Of a DNA stretch of 64,000 nt, positions 36,042 to 48,320 are shown one piece after another. Below the pieces are notes generated by a model, which did no database searches, was not told the DNA's origin, and saw only the letters and a program-made list of their open reading frames with translations. Made by a program: the position numbers and the translations under genes. The DNA is from Camillea tinctor (Eukaryota > Ascomycota > Sordariomycetes > Xylariales > Xylariaceae). The stretch lies in the NCBI GenBank assembly GCA_022578605.1, contig MU394068.1, positions 248,001 to 312,000 of the forward strand, given 5' to 3'. Positions within the stretch are counted from its first letter, which is position 1. Every line of letters begins with the position of its first letter.

Positions 36042-36195
36042 CTACCCATACGCGAGCAGAATCGCTGCATGAAGATTATGCCGAGCCTCCTCGTACATCA
36101 TCTCCAAAATGGAAGGATCAGCACCTTGTCGGATACCACCGGCAGTTGTTAGGACGATGAAGAGATCAGAGATGTCGGGCGTACGGAGGACACGG
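36042..36195 (-). CDS. Unassigned terminal-exon candidate
   Basis: A minus-strand frame ends at a TAG (36042-36044) and reads IVVDRVLRTPDISDLFIV, then LTTAGGIRQGADPSILEMM and YEEARHNLHAAILLAYG. Its regular amphipathic helices and balanced amino acids look like the C-terminus of a real protein. It is closed upstream by a stop at about 36222, next to a possible acceptor (GACTAG or TTTTAG near there). I could not find preceding exons with confidence. The family is not recognised. It is either the last exon of an unresolved gene or a gene fragment. Confidence 0.35.
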
Positions 36196-37260
36196 TCTAC
36201 AACAATTGTTTGAAAGTGAGAAAACTAGTCAAGGAACCAGTTCTAAAAGAGAAAAGGGAAGGGGGAAGAGGGAAGGACTAGGAAGAACCGACTATGTTTA
36301 GGAGAAAAGAGCTTGGACTGTGATAGAGCTGACGTCTCAACTTACTTAGTGGAATAGGGGGTAAGGGGATGCGTCCCTAGCGCCACTAACGAAGCTCCAT
36401 GGAACTCCCCTGAGCTTGAACCCCAATGGACCGACCTCCCTTTGGTGAGCTCCAGCACTTCCAATTGGCTCTACGTGGGAATCAACCCTCCCGCCAAAAG
36501 TTACCATCTTCTTAACCGTGCACCCAGTTCTAGACCAGAACATCACGTACCCATTTGTCTTTACATTTCTACCTAACTTCATTGCTTCAAACGGGAAAAA
36601 CTGCACTATGTATGTGTTGTCCTATCCTTATTTTTTTGTTTCCACTCTACATTCTAATCAGAAATCAGCTTTGATAATACAATCGTGTTTTCGTGGGATC
36701 GATTGGGGATGATGCCCCCACAGTCCCCATTTCCCCAGACTCCCCCATCCCCATATTTGAAAGGGGCAGAGGGTCCCGAGCTGAGAAGCAATCCTGTACC
36801 CATAGTGGACCAAGAAAGCCGTCATCTGATCATTGTGACGAAACAGACGTGCGGATAATGCGGACAACATGCAGAACCAACGTAGGTTGACGAAGCGATC
36901 CCTTCTGATGGGCCGTGGGGCCTGCATCTGTTTTCAGAAAGGACTTGATATGCATGGAGCTCTGACATCCAACTAAGGCCAGCAATCTCGATGCGTGGGA
37001 GGGTGCAAATATGATAATGGGAATTGGCCAACAGGAACGCCAGAAGGAACACCAGCAGGCTATGTTTGTGCAGAGATAGAATAGACGGGACAGCAAACTC
37101 TCCAACTGCCCCCATGTCCGTAGGAATCAGAAACATATCACATTGGAAGTTCGTAGTTGCAGGTAGAGTCGCACGAACGGCGTTCGCTGATATCGGTTTG
37201 GTCGGCAGTTATGCACACTCACGACTTGAGATCCGATCTAGGGCAAGGAAAAGAACGAGG

Positions 37261-37290
37261 GACGAGGACGAGGACGAGGACGAGGACAAG
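37261..37290. repeat. GACGAG/GAGGAC hexanucleotide repeat
   Basis: About five imperfect 6-nt units of the type GACGAG lie in tandem. It is a simple-sequence repeat. Confidence 0.8.
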
Positions 37291-38610
37291 GACCACGATA
37301 CACGTACACACCATATCGACCAATATCGTCTTAGCCAAAATCTCCGCCACGCACTGCAGCTAAGCCTACCAAATCACACCTCACAGCTCTTCCCAGTGCC
37401 AGAGAACCCAGAGAACCCAGAGAACAGACTTCAAGCAGGTCGCCTAGCTGCAGTTCTCCGCACTGACAACCTAGCAGAACCTTGGAACTACTCCAAGAGT
37501 AATCGCTAAGATAGTGTCGATTTTAGATACATGTCTAAGCCTTCTTCCTAAAGCAGCTCGAGGGGGGAGACCTAACCAACTCAGTAACCAACCAAGGCCA
37601 AGACAAGACTCCAATCCCCCGTCCCCTACCCCGTATACACACACAATAGTAAGATTTTATTGTTGGGGGATTCTCGAACCACCACGATGCTTACAAAGGG
37701 TCCTCAAACGCAGACTAAGGACTAACAGGACTAACAAGACTAACGACAACTCCACAAACTCTCTCGAATAGAACTAAACCATGTACACACTAGACTAACC
37801 GGGGCAGCGTATATGCAACCGACTTTGCGGGGAAAGACAGTCTACTTGTTAGTCTAACGGCTATTTGGCTCACTCGTCGTCTCCACCCCCGCATCCTGCT
37901 AAGTTGGCTGATGCACTAGTTGCAGATGCCAGTGGCCAATCGAATCTTGCATATTATAGAACGTTACCCGAGTTGGTATAATTGGAATTGGCGCCAACTC
38001 GAGGCTATCAACGATCAACTTCCCGAGCCTCACCGAATTCCCGCTGCTCAGATGTCCTCCCGTGCCTCGACGTCAACCTCCTTACTCTACCGCAACTCGA
38101 GGGTACCACCTCCGGTAGTCCACCCAGGGTCTACCCTCCTCTCCTCCCCCCTTATAGTAAGCATCGAGGCGAGAACGAGAACGAGAGCCTAGTCGTAGAG
38201 CACAGACGAGTTACACGACTTCCCAGGATGGCTGAGACCATCCCCCTCCTCCTCCTCTCCCTATCTGTCCGCATGATAATGTCCTTTGGCCCAGAGATCC
38301 TGAGGATCGTCGTAAAGCCATACCCAGTTCTGTCTTGACTTCCCGAATCAGCCGCCTCGAGACTCTGGTACTAGGACACTAGGCATGAGGAGGTGTTGCA
38401 TTCGAAATCTGTCAGATGACGAGCACTATTGCCAGGTAGCACCCCAGAGGGAGGGGTTCAGAAGGATCGCGTAGCCTTCCATTGGCCATTCTCGCACGTT
38501 GTGTGCGATATTGAAGCGTCATTGGCGGTTTTTTTTCACAATGGATTGGCTTTGTAAAGTTACCCCGGATCCCCCCAGCCTAGCAGTTCCTCACCCCTTC
38601 TTCGTCTGGG

Positions 38611-38619
38611 TATATAAAT
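38611..38619 (+). promoter_or_regulatory. TATA-box of alcohol oxidase gene
   Basis: TATATAAAT lies 72-80 nt upstream of the first ATG, followed by a C/T-rich leader. This fits a strongly inducible fungal promoter. The assignment is by position and consensus only. Confidence 0.5.
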
Positions 38620-38690
38620 GTATGTGCAACCTACCCATCTCTCTCGATGAAACATAAGTAAATAGCTCTTGTCACCTTGAGCTCCGGGAC

Positions 38691-41465
38691 ATGTTCTCTA
38701 GACTCTTCAGCCGGAATCAACAGACACCAGAAGACGATACATCAGCCAATATGAGTCCCCTTCCAGAAGAATTCGATATTATTGTGTGCGGAGGTGGAAG
38801 TTGCGGATGTGTCGTTGCCGGCCGGTGAGTCCTCTCAACTTTCCCCAGGGACACCGTGACGGATTTCCAACTGACTATTGTAGTCTGGCCAATCTTGACC
38901 ACAACCTTAAGGTGTTACTTATCGAGGCCGGTGAAAGTAACCTCAATAACCCATGGGTCTTCCGTCCGGGTATCTACCCCCGAAATATGAAACTCGACTC
39001 TAAGACAGCCTCGTTCTATGAGTCTCGTCCATCAAAATGGCTTGCCGGCAGAAAGGCCGTTGTGCCATGCGCGAATATTCTGGGTGGTGGCTCTTCTATC
39101 AACTTTTTGGTAAGCATAGACCACATAGATGTGATGGGAGGTTCAAATCGACTCACATCTTTAGATGTACACCCGTGCCTCAGCTTCAGACTATGATGAC
39201 TTCCAGGCCAAGGGGTGGACCACCAAGGAACTTCTCCCGCTCATGAAGAAGCACGAGACGTATCAAAGAGCATGCCACAACAAGTCAGTAAATCCATTAC
39301 TCGATCAATGGAATATCCAGTCAAGCTAATACATTAAAAGGGATGTTCATGGTTTTGAAGGCCCAATTAAGGTCTCTTTCGGAAACTAGTAAGTGGAATA
39401 TGTATCCCCCAAAACTAGACCATTGGTCTCAACTTCATCCAGCACCTACCCGATTAAAGACGATTTCTTGAGAGCTGCTGAGTCGCAAGACATCCCGGTT
39501 GTCGACGATCTTCAAGACTTGACTACCGGCCACGGAGCAGAACATTGGCTGAAATGGATCAACCGTGACGTAAGTCGTCTGAAATATATATGCTTCTATA
39601 CAAAGATCTCTTACTTATCAACTTATACAGACCGGCCGCCGTAGTGACAGTGCCCACGCTTACGTCCACTCCACACGTGCTGTGCATGATAACCTCTACC
39701 TTGCGTGTAACACGAAGGTAGACAAAATTATCATTGAGAACGGCCGTGCCGTAGCTGTTCAGACAGTGTGAGTACTGCTTTAACCCGTGATGGCCCGTAT
39801 AAGTCTAACACATGTTTCCAAGTCCCACCAAGCCTCTTCACCCTAACCAGCTCAAGACTCGGACTTTCAGAGCCCGCAAACAAATCGTCGTATCTGGAGG
39901 CACACTTTCATCGCCTTTGATCCTCCAGCGCTCTGGAATTGGTAAATATCCATCTAGTCCTTCCTAGTCATAATCTGAGTCTAACCAACCCCTTAGGTGA
40001 CCCCGAGAAGCTGAGAAAGGTCGGTGTCAAGCCAATTGTCGACCTTCCCGGAGTTGGTCTCAACTTCCAAGACCACTACCTCACGTTCTCCGTATTCCGC
40101 GCGAAACCAGGAACGGAAAGTTTCGATGACTTTGTGCGAGGTGTTCCGGAGGTGCAGAAGAGTACGTGAAATATATTTAAATGACTTCCAAGATAACACA
40201 ACGATGCTAATTGTTTATCCAGAGGTGTTTGACCAGTGGAACCTATTTGGAACCGGCCCCCTTGCCACCAACGGCATTGATGCCGGTGTCAAGATCCGAC
40301 CCACTGAGGACGAGCTGAAGGAGTTCGAGTCGTGGCCTACGCCACATTTCAACGATGGCTGGAAGTCGTACTTCAAGAACAAGCCCGACAAGCCAGTGAT
40401 GCATTACTCGATCATTTCCGGCTGGTTCGGCGACCACATGTTGATGTAAGTCTTGGATATCCACCCCCTTTTGGAAATCAATCAACCCCAAGTACCATTT
40501 TCTTACCATAACTCCCTCCATCTAGGCCTCCCGGAAACTTCTTCACCATGTTCCACTTCCTCGAGTACCCGTTCTCGCGCGGCTCGACGCACATCAAGTC
40601 GGCGGACCCGTACGAGGCGCCCGACTTCGACACGGGGTTCATGAACGACGAGCGGGACATGGCGCCGATGGTGTGGGGCTACATCAAGTCGCGCGAGACG
40701 GCGCGGCGCATGGACGCGTACGCCGGCGAGGTGCAGAACATGCACCCGTTCTTCGACTATGACTCGCCTGCGCGCGCCAACGACATGGACCTCGAGACTA
40801 CCAAGCAGTACGCCCTGCCCGACAACCTCAGCGCCGGCCTGCAGCACGGCAGCTGGAGCGTCTTCAACCCCCCCGCCGAGAAGAAGTCCGGCCCCCACAT
40901 CCTCAGCAGCAACCGCACTGAGGTCCGCGAGGATCTTAAGTATAGCAAGAGGGATATCGAGGCCGTCGAGGAGTGGGTCAAGCGCCATGTGGAGAGCACC
41001 TGGCACAGCCTGGGCGTAAGTTTTTCTTTTCTGTTCCTGTTCCTGTACCCATTTACTGGGTAATAAGGGGGAGAGAGTTGATATGATATAATATGATACT
41101 AACATGATCTTTCTCCTTCTACCAGACTTGCTCCATGGCACCCAAGGAGGGCAACAGCATCGTCAAGCACGGCGTGCTCGACGAGCGCCTCAACGTCCAC
41201 GGCGTCAAGGGTCTCAAGGTCGCCGACCTGAGTATCTGCCCCGACAACGTCGGCTGCAACACGTAAGCCCCCCCATTTTCTTTGCCTCAGCTTTAATCTG
41301 TACTAGGCTAACTAGTCGAAATCTAGATACTCCACCGCCCTCCTCATCGGCGAGAAGGCTGCCATGCTCGTGGCCGAGGATCTCGGCTACACCGGCGCCG
41401 CCCTCGACATGAAGGTCCCGACGTACCACGCGCCCGGCGAGACCGCGCTGCCGTTCAGGCTCTAA
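38691..41465 (+). CDS. AOX1: Alcohol (methanol) oxidase, GMC oxidoreductase
   Basis: FAD enzyme that oxidises short primary alcohols with O2 to aldehyde and H2O2, usually in peroxisomes. Twelve exons with phase-correct joins: 38691-38824, 38884-39109, 39165-39283, 39341-39388, 39443-39569, 39631-39778, 39833-39941, 39997-40161, 40223-40445, 40526-41015, 41126-41262, 41327-41465. The Rossmann motif EFDIIVCGGGSCGC is followed by VLLIEAGE, then the GMC signature LGGGSSINF and the active-site pair, His in TWHSLGTCSM and Asn in DNVGCNTYSTALL. Sequence and insert pattern follow yeast methanol oxidases more closely than other GMC enzymes. The family start corresponds to the inner Met at 38751 and the first ATG adds 20 residues. 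The C-terminus is PFRL, close to but not a canonical PTS1. Confidence 0.95.
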
Positions 41466-41824
41466 ACCCCAAAATTAAATAATTTACTACCACCAATCTA
41501 CCATTCATTTCGAAAACAGGACCCGAAGTTATCTAGTATTACTAACTACATTGGGAGGGGAGATTTCCAAATAATATGCTGCTATGATGTTACGGTTTCT
41601 TTTCCAGCTTCTCGTTTTCCAACTTATGTTTTTTTATCTTTACTCTTTTTGGGGAAGAGGGGAAAGTCGAAGGATAAGGGGGGGGGGGGGGGGGGGGGGG
41701 TTTAAAAATTTAATTTAATTTTAAAAATTTTATTTTTTTTATTTATTTAGCAAAAAAAAAAAAAAAATTAATTATTCGAGATTTAAATTTTTAATTAGAT
41801 AATTANNNNNNNNNNCCCCCCCCT

Positions 41825-41918
<94 letters not shown>

Positions 41919-42896
41919 ATGAATCCTTTCCTTTCCTTTTAAAAATTTTATTTATTTGCTTTCTTTCGCCAAAAAAGAAAAGCAATGCATTTTTCGCGAA
42001 TGACTTGTTGCCTTAGCTATTTCATCCTGCTAACTTACTTGCTTACACGAAACGCGAAATAAGGGGGGAAAAAAAAGAAAAAAAGAAAGCATGTCTAAAA
42101 AAATCGTGTATCAAAAGCCTCTATTATCTTACCTGTTATGTAGTTAGCTGGGCCGAGGAAAGGTTCGAAGGGAAGAGAGGGGGCGAAGGTGTTGTGAATG
42201 TGGATCAGGATTTCCTCCTATTTTTTCTTATTACTTTTCTGCGAGGTGGTGAGGGAACTATGTTTGTTGGTGGTAACTGGATGTGGTAGTAGTATAGGTA
42301 GTTAGGCCGGGGAGTATATATGGACTCCTTATGTAGTATGTCAAATACGATTTTGTCTATTTACGAGAAGCTTTTACATCAATTACGGGTAAACCCATGC
42401 TTAAATTGTGTGTATTGGGAGTTCATCTGATCTAGGGGGAGGAGGGGGTATAATCAGGTACCGGTATCGCGATATGATAGAACCGATGAAGTCTGGCGAC
42501 AATGCCCTCTTCCTCCCAACATGCCGTGCAGTTTTACTTCTACAAGATAGTCTTCATAGAGAGTAGTTCAAATAGATAAAATTTTCTGACATCTACTCAT
42601 ATCCCATAATGAATAAAGACTCATTTGACAATTCCATAGGTATGTTATTTAACACACAAATCTTTTCTTGGGTACTTTGAGCACCGGAAGAGAAAACCAT
42701 TGCTCACATTCGCGACCCTCGGGGCATACTTCCTTGGTCTAGTCAAAACTCAGGCTGCGGAAAACACACTTTTTCTATTTTTCTTGTCTCATTTCGGCCA
42801 TTTGACCCCTGATTACGCCTCCATGACCCTTTTTTTAGGCGTACCGTAGCTCCCCACCATCATGATCATCGCCGCCACGCAATTAGATCATGAGAT
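41466..42896. other. Convergent 3' spacer with assembly gap
   Basis: This spacer lies between the 3' ends of the alcohol oxidase and CSE1 genes. No gene is seen. The part from 41678 to 41918 is unreliable sequence (see the gap entry). Confidence 0.6.
41678..41918. other. Assembly gap flanked by G and C homopolymers
   Basis: A run of 23 G at 41678-41700, then T/A-rich sequence, ten N at 41806-41815 and about 100 bases that are almost all C to 41918. The T/A-rich words after the G run (TTTTAAAAATTTTA, TTATTTA) recur just after the C run, which suggests a misjoined or duplicated low-quality read end and not natural sequence. Confidence 0.85.
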
Positions 42897-45800
42897 CTAA
42901 CTTACGTACATCGCCAGAGCCTGCTTCCCTTCGTCTGTAAGGCGATCCATAAATCCTGCGATCGCGCCGTTGTGCCGCACGTTAGCGTCAGTCAGATACT
43001 GGCGCACCCACTGCTGTATGTCCTGGACCTCAGGGAAATCGTCGCGCGGGGCCTTCTTGCACGTGTTCAGGGGGGTGAATCCCAGACCGAAGCCAATGTC
43101 GTCGACGTCGGCCTCATTGACCACCTCATCTCCAGTACCCATCGTTACCTTGGGCGGGTTCATCAGCATCTTCAGCATCGCTTCACATGTGAACCGCCAT
43201 CCCTTTACATAACGCTGCGCAAAGGCAGCGCTGTCTCCCATCGACTTGGCGAATGATATCACCGCAACCTTGCGATCGACCGGGCGTACAAGTTGCTCCG
43301 AGGTCGGGAGGATGATAGTCAAGTAGATCTGAGTGAAGAGGTTGTTCTGGATCAAGTCTACTTGGCTAATGAAAAAGTCTGTACCGAGCCCCGATTCCAC
43401 GCGGGCGGATACCAGGTGATAGAATCTCACGAACCGCAACTTGAACGAGTCGGACGGGCTGCTCTGTAGTTTGGTGAATAAAAGCGACAAGATTTCCTTG
43501 AAGAATGGCTCAAGAGCAGCACTAAAATCAAGTCAGCTCGGGGGTTTTTACATATTGGAAGACCAGTAGTCAAAAACATACCGAGGAATAGAGAGAACAA
43601 TCGCTTCCAACAAATCAAACGCATTCTGCTCTGTCTTCTTGCCTCTGAGGAGACCTTGGAAGATACCCAGAACTGGCTGTACTTGGTTTCCCGCGACAAT
43701 GGACTGGGCTGCTCTGGGTATAATAGCGGCCAGTAGTCTTGTGAGAGCGGGAACATTGCCTCTGGTCTCCCAAAAAGTGGAGGTTATCAGAGGGGGCAAA
43801 AGGGCTTGGTAGTGGTTGGGCAGCGCTCCAGATGGATTGAGTTCTAGAATCTTTGCGAATAACTGGAATACGTAAGGCATGAACTCTGTCAATCGCGTTA
43901 GTATTATAGCTGGGATTTGCGCTGAGCGGGTTTCGTACCGTTCACTTCTTCCGTGATGATCAAGTTGAAGGGCTCCCATAGGCGCTCTTCCAGCTTCGAG
44001 GTTCCAGCAGGCGACCCGCAACTATCTTAGTTAGCCGATATTCATGATAATATTTTTTCTTTTTCAGAGAAAGGCAGTGCCATACCTAATAACCGCACCC
44101 AATGCCTCGAAGTGGTAATAGTAGAAACGCGGGTTGCTCGGGTTCGACTTGATGACATTAGTAATTCCCACGAGATGGTCAAGAACCATATCCACGAAAC
44201 CAAGAATGCCAGTGTTCATGACGATGAGCACCCGCATGATGCACCGCATAAGGAACTCGTTCTCCTGCATCTTAGCCGGCGAGTTTTCCTTCTCAACGAG
44301 TTTGAAGAGATGGTCAAGCAGGTCCTTCGCAAACGGCTCGATATCAGCGCGGCCAAAAATGCGAATACCGGAATCGTTGGATAGGTACAAGAGTCTCTCA
44401 ACCGCGATGGCCGCATAGGTATATACGACATAGTTTGAGGATCCCATGTTTTGGATCAGGGGCTGGAAGGCTGCTTGCCATTGTTCTTTTGTCAATTGAC
44501 TCCGGAAAGTGTACAAGTATTTGATCGCGTCGACTTTAGAGATGGGTTCGACGCCAGACTCGGAGATCAGATCGTTAGCGATGTGCTGTTGGAAGAAATC
44601 AACGACATTGACCATGGAATTGACAGTTTTGACGCCGTGAGCTGCAGTGACCGCACCCTTGGCAGCGATAGAAAGGAAGAGGGCGATAGCAGTATCCTTG
44701 TCTTTCCAGTTCGACTTGCCCTGCTCGAGGTAGTGGTTGATGTATCTGCTAGCCACCGTAGTAACCATTTGCTCGAATCTTCCTTGAAGCTGTCTCAAGA
44801 AGTCGGTAGCGGCCCTTCTCCGAGAATCCGTATCCGAGCCCTCGAGGTCGCGCCGAATGAACTCGATAGGCTCATCCTCGAACAACTCAATGTCGGACTC
44901 TCTCAGGGCAACGTTTGGTAGCACGACCTTTTCCACCACCTGGCTAAGGACGTTCTCGTCATTGAAGGCGCCCGAGTGCTGTACAGTGCCGGCGATGGCT
45001 GTCAAGAAATGCAGGGCTTTGCTGACAAGATTGTCGTACTTAGTCTCAGGTCCAATCGAGGACAACAAGTTCCAGGCGGTGGAAATGAAGACCTGGGTGT
45101 AGCGGCCGAAGTCATCGTCGAACTTGTTCACGTAGAGTTCCAAAACTTCACAGATGTCGGCTTTGACGTTCTCGACCACACCGGCTTCGGATTCATCGTC
45201 GGTCTCTAGCAAGGGGTTCTGGTAGCCCAAGTACTTGTGCAGGAGGGTGGAAAGATGCTCGAGATTGGATTCGAACTGGGGGGGCATGTCCTGGCAAGAC
45301 AGATCGTAGAAGACCTTGATAAGCAGGCTCAGGGTATCGAAGTAGCCTTTGAGGACCTCCTTGTTGTTTTGGTTGGCAGCTATTTGTTGGTCAGTAGCCT
45401 AAGTCAAAAGTCAGCTTGGTTAACCGCAGGATCATAGCAATAGCAATAGCAATAATAAAAAAGGAGTTGGTTCAAATGGCGCGTGAGACCCTACATTCAG
45501 AAGAGTGAGGAATGGTACGGCGAAGGTGTTCAAGACATGGTTGATTTCGGCGTATAGATCGTCGGATCGGTAGAGCGGCCGCCAGCGAACGAAGATGGAG
45601 TGCGCAACCTCCAACACGCCATTGTTGACTTTGTAGTTGTCGGGCGTGAATCGTGAAACGAGGTCCTGTAAGTGGAATTGTGAGTATTGGCTATAGTCAG
45701 GGTCATATTTATGGCGGCGCACCTGAACAAGAGTATCCCATCTGTCCCAAAAGTCCGAGTCGGCGATTATACTGATGGCCTCGCCAAGTTGCGTCTGAAT

Positions 45801-46321
45801 CGTACCGGGACACGCTATCATGAGCCCAATAAGCTCCTGCTTTATCGTGTTGACCTCGTCGATGGGCAGCTTGTAGTTCCGGTCCTCGTCCTGCGCAGGT
45901 TCAGGGGTTAGATATCAAGGTATTTACACGCGAAGGGGTTGTGGTTGGTGGGTATAATGTAACATACAACGTAGTTATGCCGGATGAAGTTCTTGAAGCA
46001 TAGCGCTCCAGCAAGACGGATCTTGGGTTCGAGAGACTCGGTCGCGACAATCTTCAGCAGTGAGAGAGAGAATTGAGGTTTCTTCTCTTCGACCTTAAGC
46101 GCAGTTTCGGCTGTTTGGAGGTGTTATAACGTTAGAGATTATTGATGCCAAGTCGAGTTGTGAATAGTGACAAACGTGTGACCACGGCGGGGTAGTTTTT
46201 TGGCAATTTGGATCTTGGAGGGGGGCATTCTTTTTTTTGGCATAACATTACCTTTGCGATGCTTGGTGGGATCAAGAGTAGCCTCCAAAAGCTGGGCAAT
46301 ATGGCCAATGTCGGCAGCCAT
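42897..46321 (-). CDS. CSE1: Exportin-2, importin-alpha re-exporter
   Basis: Karyopherin-beta family protein that carries importin-alpha back to the cytoplasm with Ran-GTP. Eight exons: 46252-46321, 45968-46110, 45723-45890, 45495-45665, 44086-45398, 43939-44021, 43582-43885 and 42897-43521. Their sum is 2877 nt, 958 residues, the usual length for Cse1/CAS. The N-terminus begins MAADIGHIAQLLEATLDPTK and leads into the importin-beta N-terminal region (KIRLAGALCFKNFIRHNY). The remainder is HEAT-like helices, including FRSQLTKEQWQAAFQPL and YAAIAVERLL. The stop lies in GTAAGTTAG directly after ATGTAC, a donor-like sequence, so an extra 3' exon is formally possible but not needed by length. Confidence 0.95.
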
Positions 46322-48320
46322 GATGCCTTGTGATTTTTCTACTCTTAGTTCTGAAGAGAGAGAGCGAGAAGGAAAGAAAGATGCGCACGGGAGAAGAGGA
46401 AGAAGAAGAAGAAAGGATGTACGTGGTAGTTTTGAGGGTAGTGGAAGTAATTGGAAAAGTATTTGATGTTGGTAGTTGTGAGTGGGTGATGTTGGTGGCC
46501 GTGGTAGTAGTGGTGGTGATGGTGGTGTTGGTGATAGTGATAGGTGGGATGTTAAGGTTTATGTTGTCAACCGAACATGTAAATAATTTCCACGGGTTGT
46601 TGAAGATTTGAAGAGGGGTCTTTGGGGTCTTGGTGCTTTAGGTAATGTACCTAGGTAGCTTTAGCTTTATATTGACATGCACGACAAGCCGCTTCTTGCC
46701 AAACGTTCGCGGGCGACGAGGCAACAGAAACACAAAGATCTCTAAAAATTTATAGTTAATTTACCTAACAACCCACTAGGTAGTAGATTAGCTATGTACC
46801 TACCTGCTTGCCTACACTAACCACATACTACACTAATAAAGTAGACTAAACCTAGTTTAATTTAGTGTTCGGTCGGTACGTACCGCTTAGCTACTAGGCA
46901 ATCTAGGCAACCTAGGCAATCTTAGGACGGAAGGAGGGGCTTCCACGAGTGTCCAGTGACGTATGTATGTATTACATAGTATTTAAGGTAGGTAAGGTAA
47001 GGTACCTGACGGAAATGGATCTCCCGGTATAAGGTCCCAACCTTACCTATGCCTTCCGCATGTTTCTATACCCTAGTATGGGCATAGACTTTTATGTATG
47101 TTTATGCATCATAGTATTTAGTTAAATAATAGGACCAGTTGATCTCGGACCCTCAAATAAATACCTATGCAGCTATGATTTTTACTTTCATAAATTAGGT
47201 AAGCTATGCACGAACCTAAGACCTGGATCCACACTGGAGTTATCAGACCATGTCCTGGAGAGCGGTCCAGCACCTGTCATTGGCTCAAACGGAGAAAAAG
47301 ACGGTGCGAGATAGGACGAGAAAAACGTTAGCGGCAAGTTCCAGCCAGTCAGGACCAAGCTCAGCCAGGACGGGAAGGACCTAAACAGCTAAGCTTGGGA
47401 AAGGGGTCCACTTTGGATTCCATATGCCCAAAAAAGCGACCAAAAAGGTCATCGGTGGAGAATTTGATTCTTTTTACTCAACCTCCTTCAACCTTATTCT
47501 CTGCAATGATTCCTTACCCAAAACCTATTTCCATCAACCTTTGCCCATAACTCTCTTGTCCTCTGAAATCCACCATCCAACCCCCCTCCTTACTGCATTG
47601 GTGACATTTCCCAATGTGCGACCACATCCGCCGACCATTATCCAAACGAAGCGAAGCTGTCGATATCTACCACCACCACCGACATAAATACTGACCCAAC
47701 CTGATCCAACCTGATCCGACCAATATCAGACCCAGAACCCAGAACCACACATCCAGAACCACATCAACCCAGCCGAACCCGAAGACCTTCCAACCTGAAC
47801 CCCACCCCCCTTCTTCTCTTTCCTCCCCGTTCAGGTCGACAGTTCACACCCTTCGCGTCCCCCCGTATTACGCGTGTCGCCTTCTATCTTCTCCCTCTCC
47901 CTCCTCTCTATATCTATATCTATACCCTATATCTACCCGATTTAGGTATCGATCTGATCTCAGCAACCTCCATACAAAAAACCGAAACCAAAAGCCGCCG
48001 TTACCGACTATATAAATCCGATGAGCAGTTGACCCTTCCAGCACCGTCTCCCCCCCTCTGTGTACTCTACCCTTATGCGAGAATTGGTTTGGTGGTAAGT
48101 TTGGCCTGTCTTGAGCGAGTTGATCAGAGATAGAGGGATGTATCTGGCTATACTGTAGATGTGTGTTGCCCGTAGCTACGGCGTTTAGAAAGTGAAAAAG
48201 AAATACCTTGCCAAAGCGAATTTGATACTATCTGAAGCCCATCATACTCTCTCTCTAACCTACTATATCGCATAGTTTCCCTAGGCCGGTCGGCCGCTGA
48301 AGGGCAGCCAGCCAGAAGAC
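46322..48320. other. Divergent promoter region, CSE1 and TSC2
   Basis: A 2-kb region between two divergently transcribed genes. It contains CCTAGGTA motifs near 46646, 46790 and 46910 and a pyrimidine-rich leader before TSC2. No gene is supported. The frame at 47424-47687 looks like leader sequence. Confidence 0.5.

Larger units (their letters stand above)
36196..38690. other. Gene-poor spacer upstream of the alcohol oxidase
   Basis: 2.5 kb without a recognised gene. A plus-strand frame at 37024-37509 encodes an acidic D/E repeat produced by the GAGGAC microsatellite and is judged spurious. The right end is the alcohol-oxidase promoter. Confidence 0.5.

Noticed and set aside
37024..37509. 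161-codon frame with an acidic DEDEDEDKD stretch
   Set aside because: The acidic run comes from a hexanucleotide microsatellite and the rest has no protein-like pattern.
37655..37690. TGTTGGGGGATTCTCGAACC, which looks like the 5' edge of a copia-type LTR
   Set aside because: No matching CAACA end, no target duplication and no second LTR were found nearby.
41803..41985. Poly-glycine open frame
   Set aside because: It is produced by the C homopolymer next to the N gap and is not a gene.
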